This document shows, in pieces, positions 14,465 through 20,982 of a DNA stretch of 25,943 nt (position 1 is its first letter; the number at the start of each line of letters is the position of its first letter). Under the pieces are notes generated by a model. The model did no database searches. It had not been told where the DNA came from and saw nothing but the letters and a program-made list of their open reading frames with translations. Made by a program: the position numbers and the translations under genes. Source of the DNA: a virus; IMG/VR virus record IMGVR_UViG_3300046004_002748, positions 1 through 25,943 of that record; one strand, written 5' to 3'.

Positions 14465-15589
14465 CTACTGAAGCAAAGGCTCGCAAAAACGCAGTAGCTG
14501 AGATCGAATCTCAGCGGGCGATGCAGTCAGATCGACCGTGGCAAATCGGATGCGATGCCCTTGGATTATCACCGTTTCATCAACAGCCTCGCCGACGGAA
14601 GGGTGAAGCAGCAACCCACTGGCGCAATCCGCAAGCGGATCGCCACGTCCGACCTGGGATCGAAGGTAGGCGTAGATCTGATAAACGTACCCGCTGCGCA
14701 GCGTTTCCTCTCGATACCAGCCCTTAGTGACGATTGACGTGAACTTGGTGTCGATGATGATTCGCCGACCGGTCGGCGGGTGATCGAGCACCACGTCGGT
14801 CCGCATCGCCGGCATGATCTTGTCAATTCCCGACGTCTTCTCTTCTACCTGCCAGCTGAGGGTACCGGCGCACCGAACACGCCAACCTTGAGGCTGCAGA
14901 ACAACGTCGTAGAAGCCACCTACGGCTTTCTCGAACAGTCGGCGGACCCACGTGACCTCGCGGTCCGGCAAAGTAAGCACGTTCATCCCCGCTGTCTCAG
15001 TTGGCAAGGCAAGATCAAAGGCCAGCTTTGCCGCAGCCACCATGAATCTCTCGTCCGCGTCATTACGGCCAAAACGATCGGTGCTCATTTCGGTGCGAGA
15101 GGGAGCATCACCAGAGACACCCATGTTCTTCATGGCATTCGCCAACGACCTGCAACGGTGCGCGACATCTTTTCGCCTCGCGACCCTTGAGATGGTCTCC
15201 AATGCGGCACGGACAAAGCGATTGCGATGCGTGTCGATGGTCAACTCATCAAATCGACATGCCACCAGGCCACGATCCAGCAACTGATGTCGCTCAGTGT
15301 TCAGGAGATCGATTCGCCCGCGTACGCGATTGAGGACGGCGTCCCGAGAACGATATCCAAGCCTCAGACGGCGGCGCTGCCTGACTTCGACTGCGTGCGC
15401 CAGGATCTCGGCGACGAGATCAGGCAGATCGTCTGGGTTGTCCTCCAGTCCGACGTTGCCGATCCCGCGACTGCGGAACAAGTCGGAGGCATACAGCATC
15501 AGCAACCACAGATTGCGCAGCGGAATACGTCCGATGTAGCCTTCTGCGTCTACCGACAAATTCTCGACTTGCACCGCGACCGCAGTCAT
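14465..15589 (-). CDS. mcrC: McrC-like nuclease subunit of type IV restriction system
   Basis: A 374-residue protein starting at ATG 15589-15587, which overlaps the McrB stop (TGATG); a GTG three bases upstream is an alternative. Residues 21-38 (RIPLRNLWLLMLYASDLF) are the recognisable McrC N-terminal block. The PD-(D/E)xK nuclease core is visible as MRTDVVLDHP (D265) and IIIDTKFTS (D280, K282), with the later YVYQIYAYL helix typical of the fold. McrC associates with the McrB GTPase ring and cuts DNA carrying modified cytosines. It is convergent with the phage lysis genes, whose last stop is 50 bp away. Confidence 0.9.
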   Translation of the reverse strand: MTAVAVQVENLSVDAEGYIGRIPLRNLWLLMLYASDLFRSRGIGNVGLEDNPDDLPDLVAEILAHAVEVRQRRRLRLGYRSRDAVLNRVRGRIDLLNTERHQLLDRGLVACRFDELTIDTHRNRFVRAALETISRVARRKDVAHRCRSLANAMKNMGVSGDAPSRTEMSTDRFGRNDADERFMVAAAKLAFDLALPTETAGMNVLTLPDREVTWVRRLFEKAVGGFYDVVLQPQGWRVRCAGTLSWQVEEKTSGIDKIMPAMRTDVVLDHPPTGRRIIIDTKFTSIVTKGWYREETLRSGYVYQIYAYLRSQVGRGDPLADCASGLLLHPSVGEAVDETVIIQGHRIRFATVDLTASPAEIRSQLLRFCEPLLQ

Positions 15590-17808
15590 CACCAGATCTG
15601 AATCAGCCGTGCGCGCGCCTTCTGCGCTTCGTCAGGTGCGTCGAACCAATACTCGTCTAGCAGAGGCCCGATCTCCGTCTCGACCACCTGCTTGAACCAC
15701 TTCTTCGTGTTCCCAGCTTCCAGTCTGTAGGCAGGCGTCACGTAGCTGTGGCCGATCCGGAACTGCCTTCCCAGACGGGCGTCAGCCGCGATCTGGTCAT
15801 TCAGTTCAACGATCCGATGCTCGATATCCGCAACCAGAGCCGGATCGACAGCACACTCCTTGACCACCCAATCCCGCCACGCGGTACCCAGCTTCGGCTC
15901 CAGACCAATGAAGGCAAAACGGCGACGCAGCGCGAGGTCTACAAGAGCCAGCGACCGGTCTGCGATGTTCATCGTGCCGATCACATAGAGATTCTCGGGG
16001 ACGTGGACAGGGCGCCGCTTGCCGTCAGCATCCGGGTAGCACAGCTCCAACGCCTCGTTGGGCGTGCGCTTCCCTGCCTCCAGCAGCGTTAACAGTTCGC
16101 CGAAGATCTGCGCTGGGTTACCACGGTTGATCTCCTCAATCACCACGACAAACTTCGATGACGGCTCTTTGCTGGCAGCCTTGATCGCTTCCATGAATAC
16201 CCCGTCTGCCAGCGACAACTTGCCTTCTCCAGTCGGGCGCCAGCCTCGGACGAAGTCCTCGTAGGAGAGGTTGGGATGGAACTGAACCGCTCGGACTTTG
16301 CTGTCGTCCTTCTGCCCCATTAGCGCGAACGCCAGTCGCTTCGCCAGCCACGTCTTGCCAGTGCCCGGTGGCCCTTGAAGGATCAGGTTTTTCTTGGTTC
16401 GTAGCCGATCAAGCAAAAGATCAATTTCGGATCGATCAAGGAAGCATCCGTCTTTCAGAATGTCATCGACCGAGAATGAAATGATCGGTGCGGCTGCTTG
16501 AAAGGCTTCACGAACCTCACCGCCTGTTGCCTGTTCCTCAGCGGCACCATCAACATCACCGGGTAAAACTGGCTCGTCGACAGGGTCCTTGTACATCCAG
16601 GACGCCAGCGACAGATCTGGAAAGCTGTGGACCGGATAGCCGTCTTCGCCGAAGCGCGCACGCAGATCATCCACCAGCTTCAGATAACTCCGAGCATCAC
16701 AGGGCCCTTGCTGACCACTGATGGCGACATTCAGGCTGAGCCGCTTGTTGATGTAGTGGCGCGACTGGCTGTCGAGTGTCAGAAACTCCCACGGATGCGT
16801 CCAGTAAAGGCCTGTCGAGAGATTCCAGGCAACGCCCCACACTTGGGTAGCCTCATCGTAAGCCTGGATGAACGAATCTCGAGCGTCCGATTGGTCGCCG
16901 TCCGCCATCTTGCTCGCGGCAACGAATACCTTCCACAACGCGGCGATGTCACCGGCCCCGCGTTTATCGGCATAGGCGAAGAACCAAGATCGTTGATTGT
17001 TGAGGACGGGGATGCCTTCGAATGAGGGCGGCACAGGGACTGTCACACCCAGCATTTTGGCAAGCTCACCCGCGATGATCTTGCGGTTAGCATCTGTCAT
17101 GGAACGGTTGAAGGTTCCCATCGTGGTGAACGGGCAAATATCCCGCAGCGGGCCGCTGGTGCCATCGGGAAACTTATCCTGCAGGTAGCCCAATCCAGGC
17201 GCGCGCGAGGCCATTTCGTGGATGCCCTCGATGAGTGGGGTTCGGTCGTCCGCGTAGGTCAGCAGCTTTTCGGCCACCGCCTCGTAGAAGTCCGTCCATT
17301 GGAAACGCTGCTTTTCTGGCGAAGTAGTCCCGTAACGCTCTCGCCAGAAGGGTTCGTTGCGAAAACGATCTAAATCCTGCGGTTTACCTTCGAACGCGAA
17401 CGCGATCAGCGCATCGTTCATCCAGTCGCCAGGTAGCACACGCCAGATCGTTCCCCTGTGGGTGTAAAAGTACCACTCACGCACCGGTTCGACCTTAGTC
17501 CAGTCTACCTTCACTCGTTTTCCGTCGTTCAGATTCTCTGTGATCGTGCCGACTGCTTTGATCCCCATGACTGACACCGCACGGCCTCGGCTATCGAAAG
17601 GCAGACCGTGTTTGCGTGTGTAAGAGGATTTGATGGCGATCCGTTCTCCTGGCCGCATGGACAGCACCACATCGAGGTGCTTGTCGTCGTAGCCATTTTC
17701 CCAAATACCCTCTGACAGAAATCTAGGCATCTGGTCGTCAGTGCCGCCGTAGCTCGCGCCAACGAACCAACTGACAGGCGCGGCTGGTTGATCATTAGTT
17801 GTTGTCAT
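15589..17808 (-). CDS. mcrB: McrB-like AAA+ GTPase of type IV restriction system
   Basis: A 739-residue protein with a strong AGGAGG 4 nt before its start (CCTCCT at 17813-17818 on the plus strand). The AAA+ motor is C-terminal: Walker A GPPGTGKT (479-486), Walker B FVVVIEEINRG (553-563), and MNIADR (613-618), the McrB signature for GTP specificity, followed by LALRRRFAF. Residues ~15-130 resemble a PUA/EVE-like recognition domain (MGIKAVGTITENLNDGK, then EWYFYTHRGTIWRV); this is an inference from pattern. Residues ~130-440 are an additional region absent from the short E. coli McrB. It would bind modified DNA and drive McrC cleavage after translocation collision. Confidence 0.92.
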   Translation of the reverse strand: MTTTNDQPAAPVSWFVGASYGGTDDQMPRFLSEGIWENGYDDKHLDVVLSMRPGERIAIKSSYTRKHGLPFDSRGRAVSVMGIKAVGTITENLNDGKRVKVDWTKVEPVREWYFYTHRGTIWRVLPGDWMNDALIAFAFEGKPQDLDRFRNEPFWRERYGTTSPEKQRFQWTDFYEAVAEKLLTYADDRTPLIEGIHEMASRAPGLGYLQDKFPDGTSGPLRDICPFTTMGTFNRSMTDANRKIIAGELAKMLGVTVPVPPSFEGIPVLNNQRSWFFAYADKRGAGDIAALWKVFVAASKMADGDQSDARDSFIQAYDEATQVWGVAWNLSTGLYWTHPWEFLTLDSQSRHYINKRLSLNVAISGQQGPCDARSYLKLVDDLRARFGEDGYPVHSFPDLSLASWMYKDPVDEPVLPGDVDGAAEEQATGGEVREAFQAAAPIISFSVDDILKDGCFLDRSEIDLLLDRLRTKKNLILQGPPGTGKTWLAKRLAFALMGQKDDSKVRAVQFHPNLSYEDFVRGWRPTGEGKLSLADGVFMEAIKAASKEPSSKFVVVIEEINRGNPAQIFGELLTLLEAGKRTPNEALELCYPDADGKRRPVHVPENLYVIGTMNIADRSLALVDLALRRRFAFIGLEPKLGTAWRDWVVKECAVDPALVADIEHRIVELNDQIAADARLGRQFRIGHSYVTPAYRLEAGNTKKWFKQVVETEIGPLLDEYWFDAPDEAQKARARLIQIW

Positions 17809-17845
17809 CGATCCTCCTGTTCAATCTTCAGTTCATTGGTTGACG

Positions 17846-17974
17846 CTACTGGTGGCATTCCTCGAAACCGTCCACGTCGAGGATAGTGCCTCGGCTTTCT
17901 GCAGTACCGTTTGCACGGCCGGGCGCTTCAATCGCTTCCCGATAGGCTTGGTCGGCTTCAGCGAATGTGCGCAT
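17846..17974 (-). CDS. Possible 42-residue ORF upstream of mcrB
   Basis: ATG at 17974 (minus strand) to TAG at 17846, encoding MRTFAEADQAYREAIEAP and ending GFEECHQ. It fits neatly: 11 nt after the stop of the 83-residue gene and 37 nt before mcrB. The composition looks protein-like and the first half is amphipathic helix. No good Shine-Dalgarno is seen (an AGGGG lies about 15 nt upstream), so it may be chance or a leader peptide. Confidence 0.35.
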   Translation of the reverse strand: MRTFAEADQAYREAIEAPGRANGTAESRGTILDVDGFEECHQ

Positions 17975-17985
17975 GGTGGGAGGGA

Positions 17986-18237
17986 CTACCCCTTCGCTTT
18001 CAATGCCGCATCGTTCGCCGCTATAAACGACCGGATGGCGTCAGACATATCCAGCAGCTTCAACCACTGCTCTTTGTAGGGCGTGATCGGGAAGCGTCCC
18101 ATACCGTAGACCGAGAGCCGGCTTTTTTCACTAACATTCATCGTGATGCCGGTCGCAGCACCTTTCTTCAGCCAGGCATTTTCACTACGCAGGCGCTCGA
18201 GTTCAGCTTTCATTTCTTCTTCGGACGTGGAAATCAC
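17986..18237 (-). CDS. 83-residue conserved-looking protein with coiled-coil start
   Basis: Starts at GTG 18237; an in-frame ATG at 18213 after GAAGAAGAA is an alternative. Residues 5-25 (SEEEMKAELERLRSENAWLK) are a short coiled coil. The second half, RLSVYGMGRFPITPYKEQWL and then LLDMSDAIRSFIA, is a pattern I recognise from widespread small proteins of unknown function, in which SVYGLGRFPVTLYKEQW is near invariant. It has no catalytic motif. It is the first gene of the minus-strand set leading into mcrB. A role as regulator or accessory factor of the McrBC locus is possible but not shown. Confidence 0.7.
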   Translation of the reverse strand: MISTSEEEMKAELERLRSENAWLKKGAATGITMNVSEKSRLSVYGMGRFPITPYKEQWLKLLDMSDAIRSFIAANDAALKAKG

Positions 18238-18297
18238 CTTTGGTGAGGTTCGGCAAATATCGGTCAGTCTAACCGTACTGCGCGCAGCGACAACCTC

Positions 18298-18779
18298 TCA
18301 CTTTTTATGCCGCCACTCCCACGGCGCAACAAGGGGCACGTCTTGCCACAGCCCCACACGCGCGGCCCGGGCTGCAACCTCTGAATCGGAATACGTGCCT
18401 CGGTCATCTGGCGACCGATCCCGCGCATGCTGCTTGTAGTGCCATGCCAGGGCGGATTTGCTCCAAGCAAACGTCCCGATCATTGACTGAAATCTTGCCA
18501 ATAATCCGACCGTAGCGATCCCTTTTATCCCAGCTCATATCCCAGATCATCGTCACCTCCCGGCAGAAAATCTGGTCGGAGAGGCATATTTTCGACGCCT
18601 GACCGAACGCCTGCGCCTTTTCTGGCGCGGCGATGCCGGCGAACCGCACCTTGTATTGGTGCCGCTCAGCGTCCAAAACACGTCACCGTGTCGCCGTCGG
18701 ACCGCTACTACGTTGCCCCGCAAGTCGGCGGCATGGACGCAGTCCGCGAGGCACAAGGCTAGAAACAGGACGTTTTCAT
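18298..18779 (-). pseudogene. Decayed staphylococcal nuclease-like (thermonuclease) gene
   Basis: Fragments in different frames match one SNase-family protein. The start reads MKTSCF then a stop at 18761-18763. LCLADCVHAADLRGNVVAV follows in another frame, DGDTVT in a third, and a long piece with YKVRFAGIAAPEKAQAFGQA, DKRDRYGRIIGK and VCLEQIRPGMA comes next. Then a jump leads to AWHYKQHARDRSPDDRG and an end at EWRHKK. The family motif IDAPE reads IAAPE, so a Ca-binding Asp is lost. The last break (near 18450) looks like loss of one copy of a 5-bp ATGGC direct repeat: expected GMAWHYKQ, found GMA and AWHYKQ in adjacent frames. Once probably a secreted or periplasmic nuclease; now non-functional. 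Confidence 0.85.
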
Positions 18780-19143
18780 GATTAAAGCATAGGGCATTGG
18801 GGGCTCACCAAGTGAGCTTGCGGGGGAGGGGGGGCGACCGCCGAGGCGGCGTTCTACCGATGTTATTTCTCTGACGCAAGGCGTCAGTAGCTCCAGTTTT
18901 ATGATGGCGTCTTTCTTCGGAACCTTTCCCATGGCTCCGAAAGGCCGGCTGACATATTTCGCCAGCTATTATTATTAAAGTGTGCGCACACATTTTATAT
19001 TATCTATAAAAAATATACGGTTACAGATTATCCAGAAGGTTTATAAAGCGCCGGTAGCCACCGGGTCAGAATGGGTAATGGGAGCGCAAGTGAGCCCAGG
19101 ACCGCAGATACTGGTGGGCAGGACGTAACTAAAAATAAATACA
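18780..19143. other. Gene-free AT-rich intergenic region with hairpins
   Basis: No convincing gene is seen. Hairpin-capable sequences are GCTCAC-caa-GTGAGC (18803-18817), CTGACGC-aag-GCGTCAG (18871-18887) and CCGGT-agcc-ACCGG (19051-19064). A G-rich stretch (18821-18837) and an AT-rich block (18993-19020) flank a perfect 12-bp palindrome. The region separates the divergent defence units and may hold regulatory or recombination sites. Confidence 0.5.
18981..18992. promoter_or_regulatory. Perfect palindrome GTGTGCGCACAC
   Basis: A 12-bp perfect palindrome followed directly by a very AT-rich stretch. It looks like a dimeric regulator site, but no bound protein or adjacent promoter can be assigned. 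Confidence 0.4.
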
Positions 19144-19155
19144 TGTGACATCACA
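19144..19155. promoter_or_regulatory. Operator-like inverted repeat, copy 1 (TGTGACATCACA)
   Basis: TGTGA-N2-TCACA, 6 bp upstream of the -35 box of the methyltransferase operon promoter. An identical-arm copy lies 52 bp downstream, centre to centre. Confidence 0.6.
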
Positions 19156-19161
19156 ATAATG

Positions 19162-19190
19162 TTGACAATTCAAACTCGCGTCTTTATATT
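19162..19190 (+). promoter_or_regulatory. Sigma70 promoter of the methyltransferase operon
   Basis: A consensus -35 TTGACA (19162-19167), a 17-bp spacer and a -10 TATATT (19185-19190). Transcription would begin at about 19196-19198, at or next to the GTG start codon of the first gene, so the mRNA is probably leaderless. Confidence 0.8.
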
Positions 19191-19195
19191 CTCGT

Positions 19196-19207
19196 TGTGA
19201 CTTCACA
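19196..19207. promoter_or_regulatory. Operator-like inverted repeat, copy 2 (TGTGACTTCACA)
   Basis: The same TGTGA-N2-TCACA arms as copy 1. It covers the predicted transcription start and the first codons of the HsdS-like gene, where a bound dimer would block initiation. Confidence 0.6.
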
Positions 19208-20585
19208 CGTAACCATATCTTTCGTCTCGCCAGACCTACTCCAGGCTGCTCCCGGTTGGTCTCCGGCTTACTTTGCTGGGCCCGCCGCGGTGGCTCTGCG
19301 CGCTGGTCAGCATGGCTCCACAATCGAAGATCTCGGCGGTCGTGTGCTCGAGGGTTGGCGCGTGAGTGAAACGCCCGGTTCACTAACATATGACCCCCGA
19401 GCTGCGACGACTCCCATCTACCGCCAGTCGAACATCGGGAGGCTGCGCCTGCAGCTAGCCGGGCCCCATTGGGATCCGCCGCAAATCGCGGAGCGCTGGT
19501 GTGTTCAGCCCGGTGACGTAGTATTAAATAAACTCGCCCCCGTGCGGGCCGCCTTGGTTTCCGGCGCAGCCCGGCGTCATCCGGTCGATGGCAACTCGCT
19601 CATCGTTCGGGGCCTCCCAAGGCCGATCGCAACCTGGCTCGCGCTGTGCCTCAACCGCCCAGAGTACGAACAGCTGCTCCTCGTTGAGTCTGGTGTATTA
19701 CGTCGCGTAGGCCTCGGAACCCTCGCCAACCTGCGTCTGCCGCCACTACCGCGACAAATAGATAGCTTCTCCCGAACGCTGGGAGAACTGCTCGATGAGA
19801 TGCTCCTCATCGGCGAAAGTATCCACCGGGCCAAGACCGAGGCAGAGCAGGTGGCGGTTGTGCCGTCCGTTCGGCAAAACCTCCATGACGGAACATTTTT
19901 CGAGCCGGACTCGATGTCGAACGACAGCTGGTTGCCGGACGCCATTGCGCTGCGCTCAGACCAGTCCGCACTTGCTGAAGAGCTCGATTGGCTACCCGTT
20001 CGGTCTCTAGCCAGTGCTGAACCTCGTCACCGGCTATTTTCCGCACCCGACCGGGCCCGCGCGCTCCGGCTCAGCGACGTTGCGGACGATCTATTCGTGG
20101 GGCCGGCAGAAGAAATCGCAGAACCCGTCGTCCTCGCCACGGGGCGCACTCTCGGCAAACATCTTGTCGCGGGCGAGGTTCTACTTTCCACCTTGGGCGC
20201 CAGCTTCCGTGTCGCTTATGTCGACGACGACGTACAGCCAAACACATTCCCCACAGATAGCTGGGTTCGCCTGCGATTTCGCGAGACGCCAGCGGCGTGG
20301 GCATTGCTCCTCTCCACACTTCAGACTCGTTGGCAGACTGCCCGCCTAGCGATTGGCTCGGTCCGGCAGTTCGTCCCACCTGAAGCTCTTCTGTCCATTC
20401 ACGTCCCCACGCCGGAGCGCGAGACTCGCGATCGATGGCAGCGGGCCGTCGAACGCCACCACGCCCAGCGTCGCCTACTTGACCACCGCTGGAATGCGCT
20501 AATGAACGATTTCTTGCGAGTTTTTGATAGTGCACACGGAATCTCTGCGAGCCCTACACTGCAAGGCCAGGGGGTGTTGCAATGA
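19197..20585 (+). CDS. HsdS-like DNA specificity protein 1
   Basis: A 462-residue protein from GTG 19197, the only usual start codon before the conserved N-terminal block SPDLLQAAPGWSPAYF. It has two half-modules as in type I specificity subunits. In the first, QPGDVVLNKLAPVRAAL (about 104) precedes GLGTLANLRLPPLP and a helical spacer (LLDEMLLIGESIHRAKTEAE). In the second, AGEVLLSTLGASFRVAY (about 325) precedes FVPPEALLSIHVPTP and another helical segment. In type I systems HsdS contacts DNA and bridges HsdM subunits. The first gene of the operon, it overlaps the next by ATGA. Sequence is diverged, so a structural role without DNA specificity is possible. Confidence 0.75.
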   Translation: MTSHVTISFVSPDLLQAAPGWSPAYFAGPAAVALRAGQHGSTIEDLGGRVLEGWRVSETPGSLTYDPRAATTPIYRQSNIGRLRLQLAGPHWDPPQIAERWCVQPGDVVLNKLAPVRAALVSGAARRHPVDGNSLIVRGLPRPIATWLALCLNRPEYEQLLLVESGVLRRVGLGTLANLRLPPLPRQIDSFSRTLGELLDEMLLIGESIHRAKTEAEQVAVVPSVRQNLHDGTFFEPDSMSNDSWLPDAIALRSDQSALAEELDWLPVRSLASAEPRHRLFSAPDRARALRLSDVADDLFVGPAEEIAEPVVLATGRTLGKHLVAGEVLLSTLGASFRVAYVDDDVQPNTFPTDSWVRLRFRETPAAWALLLSTLQTRWQTARLAIGSVRQFVPPEALLSIHVPTPERETRDRWQRAVERHHAQRRLLDHRWNALMNDFLRVFDSAHGISASPTLQGQGVLQ

Positions 20586-20965
20586 CGCCGCAACAAGCAG
20601 AAGAGATTCTTCGCGCGCTGAAGCACAAGTCGCAAACGCTCGCGGAGCTCCACGAGCGGGTAAGGTCCACGGGAAGCGCATGGACCCTGGATCAACTGCA
20701 GCTTTTCCTGCTCTGCGCCCCGGACGTTCAACACGACCAGGCCGCCGGCACGTTCCATGTTGCACCGCGCGGCGGCGAAGAAGAGCTACAGGAAGCCATC
20801 GTCGAAGCGGTGCGCTCTTTCGCAGGAAGGCCTGTACCGGCGGCGCAGGTACGCGCCCGCCTCCCCAACCAATTCATCACAACAGACGAACAGATTATCG
20901 CCGTCGCACGGCGCACCACTGGGCTCGAGGTGTTCGGCCCGAAACTAATCCGCATCGCCCAGTAG
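20582..20965 (+). CDS. Small protein with two winged-helix-like halves
   Basis: A 127-residue protein overlapping the previous stop (ATGA). Two similar units can be seen: PQQAEEILRALKHKSQTLAE leading to a hairpin ending FHVAP, and ELQEAIVEAVRSFAGRPVPA leading to VFGPKLIRIAQ. Each looks like helix-helix-helix-wing. It may be a DNA-binding regulator of the operon, perhaps the one that reads the paired operators, or a structural adaptor of the modification complex. Neither is proven. The methyltransferase gene starts 17 nt downstream. Confidence 0.65.
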   Translation: MTPQQAEEILRALKHKSQTLAELHERVRSTGSAWTLDQLQLFLLCAPDVQHDQAAGTFHVAPRGGEEELQEAIVEAVRSFAGRPVPAAQVRARLPNQFITTDEQIIAVARRTTGLEVFGPKLIRIAQ

Positions 20966-20982
20966 GACCACAGGAGAACCCC

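Noticed and set aside
14521-15601. Plus-strand ORFs across the mcrC region
   Set aside because: They are antisense shadows of a gene with recognisable McrC and nuclease motifs.
18805-18993. 62-residue minus-strand ORF in the intergenic region
   Set aside because: No ribosome site, Arg/Pro-rich shadow-like composition, and it spans hairpins and the G-rich stretch.
19144-19155. CRP/FNR-type site
   Set aside because: The arms TGTGA/TCACA resemble CRP, but the 2-bp spacer instead of 6 bp does not fit CRP binding.
20524-20982. N-terminal extension of the methyltransferase to 20524
   Set aside because: It is Arg-rich shadow sequence over the HsdS-like and winged-helix genes; ATG 20983 has AGGAG and starts a normal-looking N terminus.
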